From Chitinophagales bacterium 33-2 (GTDB taxonomy: Bacteria; Bacteroidota; Bacteroidia; Chitinophagales; Chitinophagaceae): a stretch of 64,000 nucleotides of DNA. The position numbers and the translations under genes are program-made. The DNA lies in assembly GCA_002050435.1 (NCBI GenBank), contig MWYV01000044.1, positions 1 through 64,000 on the forward strand. The letters are read 5' to 3'. Shown here piece after piece: positions 54,547 to 63,166 of the stretch. Position 1 is the first letter of the stretch. Every line of letters begins with the position of its first letter. The notes under the pieces are model-generated. The model saw nothing but the letters and a program-made list of their open reading frames with translations. It did no database searches and was not told the DNA's origin.

Positions 54547-54745
54547 GAGCGCAGGGTGTTGCACCTGTTTTATCATACGGTGCGCTCCCTTGCGCAATCA
54601 TCCGAAGGAAACTTGTCATACATACTGCTTCGCATTGATTGCGCTTGAATTTTTGCCTGCCCACCGAAGCGAAGCGCAGGAGGGGCCACCTTTTTTTTCA
54701 AGAAAAAAGGTGGAAGAGGCATTTATCATAGCGCTGCCCTCCTGC
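54547..54745. repeat. Cluster of nested inverted repeats
   Basis: Four inverted pairs lie in order: GAGCGCA (54547) with TGCGCTC (54581), enclosing a small GGTG/CACC hairpin; GCGCAATCA (54592) with TGATTGCGC (54636); GCAGGAGGG (54676) with CCCTCCTGC (54737); and, inside the last, an 11-base stem CCACCTTTTTT/AAAAAAGGTGG (54686-54713). All arms listed match exactly. Together they suggest a folded RNA or DNA element. Confidence 0.7.
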
Positions 54746-54899
54746 AATGAAACTCCTTTAGGTTATTGCAACTGCAAAATCTAAGGCTCGGTTTAAGTAA
54801 TCATCAACAACGCCAGAACCATTTCGCGTTTCATCGAAATCAAATAAATTTCCCCGGACAACAGTGATTGACTATTCACTGCCGACCATTGACCTAACA

Positions 54900-57767
54900 T
54901 TACCTGTTCCTCTCTGCCCGGTTGGCTGCTCTTGCAGCAGCCGTTCCAAAGTTCCGGAGATTATAAGTGAACGTCAGGATAAAATATTGCTGCAATACCT
55001 GGTACTGAACATCTTCAATATAATTTTCAGTAACGTTCCTTGTGATCGCCTGGTTTTGTTTCAGCAGGTCAAATACGTTTAACCTGAGTTCACCTTTTTT
55101 ATCTTTCAAAAATTTCTTTCCTACGCCCATATTCCACAGCATGTAATTCTGATTAAAGCCCTGGGCCAGCCCGGAAAAATATTGGTTATTCAGCTCATTC
55201 TGGAAGAACCATCCATTTTTTGAAAGCAGGTTGAGCTGAAGGCTTGCCACGTGCTGAAAATATTTATCATTCCGCGCAGGCACGATTGCATTGGTTACAT
55301 TATTCAGATTAGCCGAATAGGAAACAGTGAAATCAACAAACTCACTGATGTTGCTTGCAATTACGGACCCGAGTGAAATAGTGGTGTTCTTTGTTTCATT
55401 AGCCTGGTAATTAATGAAGCCCGGAAGTTTCTGTAAGGTCAGGCCACCATTGATATTGATGTTTGATTTAATAAACTTCAGTGGAATGGCAAATGTGAGA
55501 AAGGATCTGAGACTTGAATAGCCGTCAAGATTCACAGGTTTATTCAATTGGTCTCCTCTTCTTAAAACAATACCATTGCTGATCAAAGAATCACTCCCCG
55601 GGGTAAAGGTGGCATTGGAAATATAGTTGTTTGCCATTTGCCAGAAAATATTACCCACGATCAGTAAACCTTTTGTTGGATTGGTAAAGGTGTATCTCGA
55701 ACTCAGTGTGTGCGTGAACTGTTGGTTCAGGTCAGGATTGCCTGATGTATAAATGGGTGCATTCACGGGATCCACCACATTCTGCAACTGGGTTACGGAA
55801 GGCTGGTTTACATTGGTCCTGTAAACAAACCTGATGTTGCTTCTGGGTGAAAAGGTGTAACGTGCAAAAGCATTTGGCAGAATATTGGAAAAGTTTTTAT
55901 CAGCCGTTAGCGTGGCGGGAAATGTCTGGCTTCCGTTTAAGTTGGTGTGCTGGTAACTGGCGCCTATGGAAAATTGTTTTTCTCGGTCACCAATCCGTAA
56001 AGACATGCCCGCATTATGAGCTGTATTCCTGTTCTCGAATTTGTTTGAAAAAGATTGAAGGAATTCTGAATACTTTCCATCAGATTCATTGTATGCATAG
56101 GTCTGCTGATCGGAATTGCTTTTGGAAATGGTAGGATTGTAATTGATCTGCAGCTGCGTTTTTTCTCCCAGCGGTTCGGTATACACCAGGTTTGTTGAAA
56201 CCTGCAAACTATTACTTACCTGGTCGGTTACCCTTCTTGATGTTGTGTCTTCGGCGTTGCCGTTAAATTCCGACCGCTGAAATGTAGTGACAAAAGTTTC
56301 ACCCGACCTCTTGTTGTAAGATGTATTCAGGTTAACAGAAATGGTTCTGCCTTTTTTTGCAAGGGCATGTCGGTACAGGATGGTATTGTTTAAATTATTT
56401 CCATTCCGGTCGCTGTTGGTGATGTTCTGGTTCAACGTTCTTGTGAGTGGGCTGCTTTCAATAAAATTGTACAACCTGCTCAGGTTTCTTTGAGATTCAT
56501 TTCCCTGCCAGCTCAGGTTGGGTGTAATGATCAGTTGCCTGTTTGAATCGATCCTGTATTCCATCCGCATGGTCACCCTGTGATTCAGGTTACTGCTGTT
56601 GGCTTCTGTGGTGTCGAAACTGTTTAGAAAATTGGAAGCAAAATATTGGGTGTTGGCCAGCTCAAAACTATTGTTGTTGGTATTATTAAAAAAATAACTT
56701 CCGGAAACAGTCATTTTGGTTCCCCAGATATCAGAAAAATTTATACCCGCTGCATTGGTTCGGTTGATCCCATTCTGTTGTCCTACAAGAAAATTCCCTA
56801 CGCCCTGGTTCCCGCCGGCGCCTGCAGGACCGCGGTTGCCGCTACCACCTCTGGGGCCACCGCCGCCACCTCTTGGTCCTCCACCACCGCCACGTTGTAC
56901 ATTGCTGGTGGCACCCAAAAGATCCTGTTGTGAAAAATTCTGCTGGTTGATATTATTGAAATTTCCAACAAAGGAAATCCGCCTGTTGTTTTTCAGCAAA
57001 GTCGCATTTCCTCCTGCATGATAACGCTGGTCGGTGCCGTAACCTGCAAAGACGCGCCCGAACTGGCCGTCCCGCATATTGGCCTTGGTAATGATATTAA
57101 TGGATTTTGTGGCACTGCCATCATCAAAACCTGTGAACTGGGCCTGGTCGCTCAGGCGGTCAAAGATCTGAATCTTGTCTATGATCTCTGCCGGAAGATT
57201 TCTAAGTGCTGCAGTGGCATCATCTCCAAACAATTCCCTTCCGTCAATGGTAACTTTTTGAACATTTTCACCCTGCGCCTTCACCTGCCCGTTTTCAATT
57301 GTTATTCCGGGCACCTTTCTCATGAGATCTTCCGCACTGGCATCCGGATTTACTTTAAACTGGTTGGCGCTGATCTGTAACGTATCGCCTCTTTGTGTTA
57401 CAGGTGTAGCCGATGAAGTGATCACCACAGTAGCCAGCTCATTTGAACTGGAAGGCACCATCATGATATTAATCTGAATATCACTGGTATCCATGGCCAC
57501 GAGGCGGTAAACCTCATTAAAGCCAACATAAGATGCCATGAGGCGAAAGCTGTCTCTTTCAACAGCGGAAAATGAAAAATTCCCTGCAGTATCAGTTCGT
57601 ACTGTGCGCACCTGAGCACTATCTGAAAGTTTTTGGAGTTGAACGGTAGCCCCGGATAAACGGTTGGCATTTTGATCAGTAATTCTTCCGGTGATTCCCG
57701 GAAACTGGGCGAGGGATATTTGGGCAATTAACAATACCAGTCCAGACAATAACAATTTTTTGAGCAT
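54900..57767 (-). CDS. Outer membrane beta-barrel receptor with carboxypeptidase-like N-terminal domain
   Basis: This 955-residue protein has a signal peptide (MLKKLLLSGLVLLIAQISLA), a carboxypeptidase-regulatory-like domain (about 25-105: ITGRITDQNANRLSGATVQL), a TonB-type plug (about 125-240: LMRKVPGITIENGQVKAQGE, DGRELFGDD) and a long barrel ending in FILTFTYNLRNF and a basic tail. It resembles the CarboxypepD_reg/OMP_b-brl family rather than classic SusC. A Gly/Arg/Pro-rich insert lies at about residues 290-322. No SusD partner is next to it, so a glycan role is not implied. ATG 57767 is chosen for the signal peptide. Confidence 0.88.
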   Translation of the reverse strand: MLKKLLLSGLVLLIAQISLAQFPGITGRITDQNANRLSGATVQLQKLSDSAQVRTVRTDTAGNFSFSAVERDSFRLMASYVGFNEVYRLVAMDTSDIQINIMMVPSSSNELATVVITSSATPVTQRGDTLQISANQFKVNPDASAEDLMRKVPGITIENGQVKAQGENVQKVTIDGRELFGDDATAALRNLPAEIIDKIQIFDRLSDQAQFTGFDDGSATKSINIITKANMRDGQFGRVFAGYGTDQRYHAGGNATLLKNNRRISFVGNFNNINQQNFSQQDLLGATSNVQRGGGGGPRGGGGGPRGGSGNRGPAGAGGNQGVGNFLVGQQNGINRTNAAGINFSDIWGTKMTVSGSYFFNNTNNNSFELANTQYFASNFLNSFDTTEANSSNLNHRVTMRMEYRIDSNRQLIITPNLSWQGNESQRNLSRLYNFIESSPLTRTLNQNITNSDRNGNNLNNTILYRHALAKKGRTISVNLNTSYNKRSGETFVTTFQRSEFNGNAEDTTSRRVTDQVSNSLQVSTNLVYTEPLGEKTQLQINYNPTISKSNSDQQTYAYNESDGKYSEFLQSFSNKFENRNTAHNAGMSLRIGDREKQFSIGASYQHTNLNGSQTFPATLTADKNFSNILPNAFARYTFSPRSNIRFVYRTNVNQPSVTQLQNVVDPVNAPIYTSGNPDLNQQFTHTLSSRYTFTNPTKGLLIVGNIFWQMANNYISNATFTPGSDSLISNGIVLRRGDQLNKPVNLDGYSSLRSFLTFAIPLKFIKSNININGGLTLQKLPGFINYQANETKNTTISLGSVIASNISEFVDFTVSYSANLNNVTNAIVPARNDKYFQHVASLQLNLLSKNGWFFQNELNNQYFSGLAQGFNQNYMLWNMGVGKKFLKDKKGELRLNVFDLLKQNQAITRNVTENYIEDVQYQVLQQYFILTFTYNLRNFGTAAARAANRAERNR

Positions 57768-57880
57768 AGTGCAAATTGACCACTTTGACCAAAGGTCATA
57801 AAAACTATGCCCCGGGTAATCCAACTCAGGTTAATTAATGCTAATAAATCGGATTATATTGCAGCCCCAAAATCGTTGAT

Positions 57881-58471
57881 ATGGAGTATAACAGAATTGT
57901 AGCCGTTACCGGGATGCCGGGATTATTTGAAGTGGTAAGTAGTAAAACTGACGGAGCTCTTGTTCGTTCGTTAGAAGATCAAACCACAAAGTTTGTTTCT
58001 TCCCGTGTGCACAACATGTCGCACCTGGAAAGTATTGAAGTATATACTGTGAAGGATAACGTGCAGTTGTCGGAAGTGCTTTCCTCAATGAAAAGCAATG
58101 GTGCTGCCTTGCCTGATCTGAAAGACAACAAAGCAGTAAAAACCTATTTTGAAACTGTTTTTCCGGACATTGATTTTGAACGTGTGTATGCCAGTGACAT
58201 GAAGAAGATGATCAGGTGGTACAGCATTCTGGATGCCCAGGGAATTGATTTTACCGTGCAGTCTGAGGAGGAATCGAATGAGGCATCGGGTGAAGACGCA
58301 GCGGAAGTTGCAGAAACCAGTACTGAAGAGAAAGCACCTGCAGCAAAGGCTAAAAAGCCAAAAGTAGCCACTAAGGGAGCTGCAGAGAAAAAAGCAGAGA
58401 AAGCAGCCGCTCCGGATAGTGAAACAGAAGAGAAGCCTAAAAAAACCCGGAAGAAAAAGGGCGAAGCTTAA
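57881..58471 (+). CDS. DUF5606 family protein with Lys/Ala-rich tail
   Basis: The first 130 residues match the Bacteroidota DUF5606 family (YNRIVAVTGMPGLFEVVSSK, LEDQTTKFVSSRVHNMSHLESIEVYT and a metal-free helical end). The last 65 residues are an extended Lys/Ala/Glu-rich tail (repeated KKA, EKK and TEE units) reminiscent of histone-like or nucleic-acid-binding tails. It is cytoplasmic. The function is unknown; binding to nucleic acid or ribosomes is only a guess from the tail. The M3 peptidase gene follows after 32 bases. Confidence 0.87.
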   Translation: MEYNRIVAVTGMPGLFEVVSSKTDGALVRSLEDQTTKFVSSRVHNMSHLESIEVYTVKDNVQLSEVLSSMKSNGAALPDLKDNKAVKTYFETVFPDIDFERVYASDMKKMIRWYSILDAQGIDFTVQSEEESNEASGEDAAEVAETSTEEKAPAAKAKKPKVATKGAAEKKAEKAAAPDSETEEKPKKTRKKKGEA

Positions 58472-58503
58472 CATCCATTTTTTCACCTGAAAACCTTTGC
58501 GCA

Positions 58504-60234
58504 ATGGAATATAGTGCCCGCATAACCAGCGTACCAAGAAAATATCTCCCTGCTGATTTTCGTCTTACCGACTGGGAATCACTTGAACCTTATCTTAAAG
58601 AACTTCTTGAAAGACCCATCATTTCAAAAGAAATACTGGAGCAATGGCTGAAAGACTTAAGTGAACTTGAAGCTGTTATTGGTGAAGATGCAGCCTGGCG
58701 GCAAATCAGGATGACTTGCGATACAGAAAACAAAGCGCTTGAAGATGCTTTTACCTTTTTTGTAATGGAGATCCAGCCAAAGGTGCAGCCCTATGCCGAT
58801 AAACTGAACAGAAAACTGGTTGATAATCCATTCACCCGGGAACTGGATCAGCAGGATTACAAGGTTTACCTGCGGAACGTACGCAAAAGCATTGAACTCT
58901 TTCGCGAAGAAAACATCCAGTTGCAGGCAGAGATCTCGGTACTTGCGCAACAGTACGGAGTGATCTCAGGCAAAATGAGCATTGAAATTGAAGGAAGGGA
59001 ATATACATTGCAACAGGCGGCCAAATTTTTAGAAAATCCTGACCGTAACCTGAGAGAACAGGTGTACAGGAAAATTCAGGAACGCAGAATGGCTGATAAA
59101 GATGCGTTGAATGAAATGTTTTCATCACTCATTGAAAAGCGCAACCAGGTTGCCCTCAATGCAGGATATGAAAATTACCGTGATTATAAATTTGCTGACC
59201 TCGGACGGTTCGATTATAAAAAAGAAGACTGTTTTCAGTTTCACTATGCGGTAAAAACACAAGTGCTTCCTCTCGTAAATTTTATTTACGACAGAAAAAG
59301 GCAAAAGCTCGGTCTGCCATCACTGCGTCCATGGGATACAGAGGCATCACCTGAAGGGGTAAAGCCTTTAACGCCATTTTCCACAGGAGAAGAACTAGTC
59401 AACAAAACCATTGAATGTTTTAACCAGATGAACCCATTCTTTGGAGACTGTCTTGTAAAAATGAAAGAAATGGGCAGGCTGGACCTGGACAGCCGCAAGG
59501 GAAAAGCACCTGGTGGTTATAATTGCCCACTTCCAGAAACAGGCGCTCCTTTTATTTTTATGAATGCAGCTGGACAAATGAGTGATGTAACCACCATGGT
59601 TCATGAAGGTGGACATGCCATACATTCTTTTCTTGCACACGACCTTCCTTTGACTGCATTCAAAGAATACCCGATGGAGATCGCGGAAGTGGCCAGCATG
59701 GCCATGGAATTGTTTTCAATGGATCACTGGGAAGTTTTTTTTGATGATGCCGATGACCTGAAAAGAGCAAAGCAGCATCAGCTGGAAAGAGTGCTCACCA
59801 TTTTTCCGTGGATCGCCACCATAGATAAATTTCAGCACTGGGTGTATGAAAATCCAAACCATACACTGGAAGAGAGAGCCGAGAACTGGAGAACCATTAT
59901 CAATGAATTTACTTCTGTAGCCATCGACGTTACCGGGCTAGAAATGTACAGGCAATATAGCTGGCAAAGACAACTGCATCTTTACGAAGTGCCGTTTTAT
60001 TATATTGAATATGGTATTGCACAACTGGGTGCTATCGGCCTTTGGAAACAGTACAAGGAAGACAAAGACAAAGCGATCGGCAATTACATCAGGGCGCTTC
60101 AGATGGGAGGTACAAAAACACTTCCTGAATTATATGAAGCTGCTGGTTTGAAATTTAGTTTTTCTCAGGACTACATCAGTGAGTTGATGTTATTTGTTCA
60201 GCAGGAGATAGAAAAAATAACCAGTGCTGGTTAA
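58504..60234 (+). CDS. M3 family oligoendopeptidase
   Basis: This 576-residue zinc peptidase is of the PepF/thimet type. The zinc motif HEGGH is at residues 367-371 (Glu368 catalytic), with the third ligand Glu in EIAEVASMAMELF downstream. The GGYNCPLPETGAPFIFMN segment before the zinc site and the YSWQRQLHLYEVPFYYIEYGIAQLGA block near the C terminus are characteristic. It should degrade short peptides in the cytoplasm. A promoter-like AACCTTTG ends four bases before the ATG. A repeat-rich hairpin region follows the gene. Confidence 0.94.
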   Translation: MEYSARITSVPRKYLPADFRLTDWESLEPYLKELLERPIISKEILEQWLKDLSELEAVIGEDAAWRQIRMTCDTENKALEDAFTFFVMEIQPKVQPYADKLNRKLVDNPFTRELDQQDYKVYLRNVRKSIELFREENIQLQAEISVLAQQYGVISGKMSIEIEGREYTLQQAAKFLENPDRNLREQVYRKIQERRMADKDALNEMFSSLIEKRNQVALNAGYENYRDYKFADLGRFDYKKEDCFQFHYAVKTQVLPLVNFIYDRKRQKLGLPSLRPWDTEASPEGVKPLTPFSTGEELVNKTIECFNQMNPFFGDCLVKMKEMGRLDLDSRKGKAPGGYNCPLPETGAPFIFMNAAGQMSDVTTMVHEGGHAIHSFLAHDLPLTAFKEYPMEIAEVASMAMELFSMDHWEVFFDDADDLKRAKQHQLERVLTIFPWIATIDKFQHWVYENPNHTLEERAENWRTIINEFTSVAIDVTGLEMYRQYSWQRQLHLYEVPFYYIEYGIAQLGAIGLWKQYKEDKDKAIGNYIRALQMGGTKTLPELYEAAGLKFSFSQDYISELMLFVQQEIEKITSAG

Positions 60235-60255
60235 GAATGAAATGACGGATCGATT

Positions 60256-60346
60256 GGCAATGGTGAATGGTCGGCAGTCAATGGTCAATGGTCAATGGTG
60301 AATCACTGTACTTGCCTGATTGACCATTGACCGATTAACCATTGCC
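60256..60346. repeat. TGGTCAA-type repeats forming an imperfect long hairpin
   Basis: Tandem TCAATGG units on the left (to about 60300) face inverted TTGACCA and CCATTGCC units on the right. The outermost arms, GGCAATGGT (60256-60264) and ACCATTGCC (60338-60346), match exactly. It lies between two convergent genes and may serve as a bidirectional terminator or be a dispersed repeat. Confidence 0.7.
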
Positions 60347-60371
60347 ACATAACTTAACACCAGGTAATCGT

Positions 60372-60812
60372 TCACGATACAAGGCAGTCGCTGCAGGTGC
60401 CATTGATCACTACCTGTACATTGGAAGCATGATAACCTTTTGGCAGGTCTATCTTGGGTGATACGATATCATCAAGACAAATCGTTTTGGCGCAATTACC
60501 ACAAACAAAATGCACATGATCATCGTGGTGGTGTCCTTCGGTGCAATCGCGGCAGAGTGCATAACGAACGGAATTGTCTGAAGTGGGAATGGCATGTATG
60601 ATGCCTTTTTCAACAAAGGTTTGAAGCGTCCTGTATACCGTTACACGGTCAAATTTTTCACCTGCTTTTTTTTCAATGTTTCCATGTGCAAGCGCATCTT
60701 TTGATTCCAGGAAAAGTGTTAGGATCTTCCTTCTGCTGTCTGTAACACTCAGGTTTTTCCTGCGGAGGATTTCACTTAAGCGTAAGGTAGTGTTCCCGGA
60801 ATCCGTCATCAT
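60372..60812 (-). CDS. Fur family transcriptional regulator
   Basis: This 146-residue protein has the Fur winged-helix domain (SVTDSRRKILTLFL, FDRVTVYRTLQTFVEKGIIH) and a metal-binding dimerisation domain with HHHDDHVHFVCGNC and the C-terminal CSDC. Two CxxC pairs form a structural zinc site. The metal sensed (iron, zinc, manganese or peroxide) cannot be told from these motifs. Its ATG overlaps the SCO gene's stop in ATGA, so the two are translationally coupled and the regulator probably governs, or responds to, the copper/haem context of SCO. Confidence 0.92.
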   Translation of the reverse strand: MMTDSGNTTLRLSEILRRKNLSVTDSRRKILTLFLESKDALAHGNIEKKAGEKFDRVTVYRTLQTFVEKGIIHAIPTSDNSVRYALCRDCTEGHHHDDHVHFVCGNCAKTICLDDIVSPKIDLPKGYHASNVQVVINGTCSDCLVS

Positions 60813-61417
60813 TGTTTTAATAATTTTTCTATATCAGCTTCCATCTCTTTCATTTCAGAAGGTTTGATGCCATCAAAGATCTTAACAACATCGCCTTTTT
60901 TATTTACTAGGGCAACAAATTGTGTGTGCAGGAAATCATCTTCAATTTTCTGAACAAAATTAGCGGGGTCGTCGAGTTGATAACTATGTCGCGCAGCTAC
61001 ATACAAACTATCTTTTCTTCCTGTAAGAAAAACCCATTTTTTTGTATCAACATTCAGTGAGTCTGCATAGTTTTTTAATACAGGAGCTGAATCGGTTTGT
61101 GGATCACAGGTATGAGAAATGAGCAGGAAATCTGTTTCACTTTTAAAGCGGTCGTAAACAGGTTTCAGGTTATTGCTCATTTTAGGACAAATGCCCTTGC
61201 AGGTGGTAAAGAAAAAATTCACAGCGGTAACTTTTCCCTCCATATCTTTTTCGGTAAAAAGATCACCATCCTGCGTGGTAAACGCAAATGGCTTTACCTG
61301 GCCTATAGGAGCTATTTTAGGTTTTCCGAATTCAGGAATGAGAAAAGTGATGGCAATAAAAAATCCCACGACCAGAACAGAAAAGAAAACGATGAAAAAT
61401 ACCTGCTTTTTAGACAT
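60809..61417 (-). CDS. SCO family copper chaperone/thiol protein
   Basis: SCO proteins help insert copper into cytochrome c oxidase or act as thioredoxin-like redox partners. The 202-residue protein has an N-terminal membrane helix, then a thioredoxin fold with the copper ligands Cys73 and Cys77 (TTCKGICPKM) and His164 (FLHTQ). No cytochrome oxidase gene is adjacent. The start at ATG 61417 is chosen because a TACCTTTG promoter element lies 17 bases upstream; a longer frame to 61495 would read through it. Confidence 0.93.
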   Translation of the reverse strand: MSKKQVFFIVFFSVLVVGFFIAITFLIPEFGKPKIAPIGQVKPFAFTTQDGDLFTEKDMEGKVTAVNFFFTTCKGICPKMSNNLKPVYDRFKSETDFLLISHTCDPQTDSAPVLKNYADSLNVDTKKWVFLTGRKDSLYVAARHSYQLDDPANFVQKIEDDFLHTQFVALVNKKGDVVKIFDGIKPSEMKEMEADIEKLLKQ

Positions 61418-61434
61418 GTGGCGAATTTTGGTTG

Positions 61435-61442
61435 CAAAGGTA
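61435..61442 (-). promoter_or_regulatory. -7 element (TACCTTTG) of the SCO-Fur operon
   Basis: An exact TAnnTTTG match on the minus strand lies 17 bases before the SCO ATG. Just upstream, an exact seven-base inverted repeat (GCCGCTC at 61444-61450, GAGCGGC at 61459-61465) could be an operator. Confidence 0.5.
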
Positions 61443-61572
61443 GGCCGCTCTGCACTTGGAGCGGCATTATTAACAGGGTTTTGAATATGCATCAATTTTG
61501 AAAACTGCTTCGACAGGGGATTGTTTAAGAATTTTATTACATTCAGCTTCTTTTCATCTTCATATTATCGAT

Positions 61573-61992
61573 ATGAGAAACATTGTTTTATTATTCCTAC
61601 TAATTGGTACAGGCTGTTCCGGCAAGGAATCTGATGAAAAACGGATCAGGGAAATGCTGGAAGTTCAGACCACCGCCTGGAATCGAGGTGATCTGGAGGG
61701 CTTTATGCAAACTTATTGGAACAACGACTCCCTAATGTTTATCGGGAAGAACGGGATCAAGTGGGGCTGGCAGAATACGCTGGAGAATTATAAAAAAGGT
61801 TACCCTGATACCACTGCCATGGGAAAGCTTTCCTATGACCTCATCCAGGTAAAGCAATTGTCGCCTGAGTATTTCTTTGTTGTCGGAAAATGGATGTTGA
61901 AACGAAGCATTGGAGATCTGAGCGGTCATTACAACCTTGTTTTAAGAAAGATAAAAGGCAAATGGTATATTGTTGCTGATCACAGCTCTTAG
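61573..61992 (+). CDS. Lipoprotein with SnoaL/DUF4440-like domain
   Basis: This 139-residue lipoprotein (MRNIVLLFLLIGTGC, Cys at residue 15) carries one NTF2-like/DUF4440 domain: a helical start EKRIREMLEVQTTAWNRGDLEGFMQTYWNND followed by strands ending in GKWYIVADHSS. Proteins of this fold include ketosteroid isomerases and many small enzymes of unknown substrate. ATG 61573 is chosen for the lipoprotein signal; a frame from 61498 overlaps upstream control sequence. Confidence 0.83.
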   Translation: MRNIVLLFLLIGTGCSGKESDEKRIREMLEVQTTAWNRGDLEGFMQTYWNNDSLMFIGKNGIKWGWQNTLENYKKGYPDTTAMGKLSYDLIQVKQLSPEYFFVVGKWMLKRSIGDLSGHYNLVLRKIKGKWYIVADHSS

Positions 61993-62035
61993 CAACAAGC
62001 AAGCAGCTTTTATTGCCGATGTGATCATAAAAAAT

Positions 62036-62278
62036 TCAAACTTTCTTTTCGCTCCAGGTTTTATAAAAATAAAAGATCAGCAGCAGGAAGCTGATGAGGG
62101 CTACCGCGAAGTAAATGATATTGTACCAGTGAATGCCGTTCTTTATTCCTGCCAGGTCAAAGAACAAGCCGGCAGCTACAATGGTCATTAACCAAAGCAC
62201 ACCATAGGAGATTGTGTTAATGATTTTCCTAAAATACCTTCTTACTTCAGGCTCCATTCCGGAATTGAATTCTTCCAT
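62036..62278 (-). CDS. Small two-helix membrane protein
   Basis: This 80-residue protein has an acidic N terminus (MEEFNSGMEPEV) and two membrane helices with a short loop, ending in KKV. It follows the GH25 gene by four bases on the same strand, so they probably share a transcript. The family is not recognised. Confidence 0.65.
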   Translation of the reverse strand: MEEFNSGMEPEVRRYFRKIINTISYGVLWLMTIVAAGLFFDLAGIKNGIHWYNIIYFAVALISFLLLIFYFYKTWSEKKV

Positions 62279-62282
62279 AAGA

Positions 62283-63059
62283 TCAAGGTACTAATAATGA
62301 TCTGAAAGCGGCTGAATCGCCATTGAAAACATTGAAATCCACTTTGGACTGAATACCATTCACTCTGCCTGATTCACTGTGCTGCCAGAAACTCCAGCTC
62401 CTGCTGATGCGTGGCCGGTGCGGCTGCAGGTAGTGCGCTACCCAGAGCGGGTATTCATCAAAATAACCGGCAAGATGTTGTTTGTAAAAATCAGCACCGG
62501 TATAAATAATGGGCTTTACGCCATAGTATAATTCTACCGCATCAAGCCAGGCTTTTACTTCCTTTCTTAACTTTTCAGAAGTTACACGACCCGCCTGTTC
62601 AACATCCAGTACGGGAGGCAGATCACCTGATTCGAGTTTTACCTTGCTGATAAAATGTTTTGCCTGGGCCTTGCCGTCTTTTGAGGCAATAAAAAAATGG
62701 TAGGCACCTCTTGTAATCCCTGTTTTTTTGGCTCTGGACCAGTTGCGTTTAAAATAAGCATCAGAAAGATTTAGACCCTCTGTTGCTTTCATGAATGCAA
62801 AACCAAGGCGTATATTTTTGACCTGCATGTCGCGCACGGATTCCCACCCGATCTGTTGCTGGTATTTTGATACATCAATGCCATGTATCTGGTATGGTGA
62901 AGGAATTGGAATACCAAATTCTGGATAGCGGATAAATTCAGGCTCCCTGCTTTCTCTCCACAACAGGAATAAAAGTCCGAGAAATATGGCTGCACCCAAT
63001 ACACTGATCAGGACAAAGATCTTTAGCAGGCTTTTCTTCTTTTTTGCAGGCACATGCAA
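62283..63059 (-). CDS. GH25 family lysozyme, membrane-anchored
   Basis: This 258-residue protein has a basic N-terminal tail and one membrane anchor, then a GH25 (Chalaropsis-type) muramidase domain from about residue 58. The family markers are IHGIDVSKYQ, FAFMKATEGLN, GAYHFF and VLDVEQ with the catalytic Asp/Glu pair, and the WQHSESGRVNGIQSKVDFN end. It would cleave peptidoglycan on the outer side of the inner membrane. The anchor suggests cell wall remodelling rather than a secreted toxin. Confidence 0.9.
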   Translation of the reverse strand: MHVPAKKKKSLLKIFVLISVLGAAIFLGLLFLLWRESREPEFIRYPEFGIPIPSPYQIHGIDVSKYQQQIGWESVRDMQVKNIRLGFAFMKATEGLNLSDAYFKRNWSRAKKTGITRGAYHFFIASKDGKAQAKHFISKVKLESGDLPPVLDVEQAGRVTSEKLRKEVKAWLDAVELYYGVKPIIYTGADFYKQHLAGYFDEYPLWVAHYLQPHRPRISRSWSFWQHSESGRVNGIQSKVDFNVFNGDSAAFRSLLVP

Positions 63060-63166
63060 TGATAATCAGTTTCATTCAAGGATATTCCCAAGCTTTTTTT
63101 AAACTGTATGATAGGCGGGAAATAAAATTGGGTCAGCATCTTCCGGCCGGCAGCTTATCTTGCACC

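Larger units (their letters stand above)
54244..54899. other. Long non-coding region with repeats and nested hairpins
   Basis: About 650 bases between a DsbA-like gene and a convergent receptor gene hold no credible ORF. A TGGTCAA tandem run opens it (54250-54280) and an inverted ACCATTGACC closes it (54885-54894). The middle, 54547-54745, is dense in inverted repeats listed separately. Base composition and structure differ from the flanking genes. It may be a decayed mobile element or a dispersed repeat family. Confidence 0.6.

Noticed and set aside
54590-54784. A 64-codon frame in the repeat-rich gap
   Set aside because: It runs through several inverted repeats and has no protein-like composition; the DNA structure explains it better.
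56646-57021. Plus-strand Pro/Ala-rich frames opposite the receptor gene
   Set aside because: They are mirror images of the Gly-rich insert codons of the minus-strand receptor gene.
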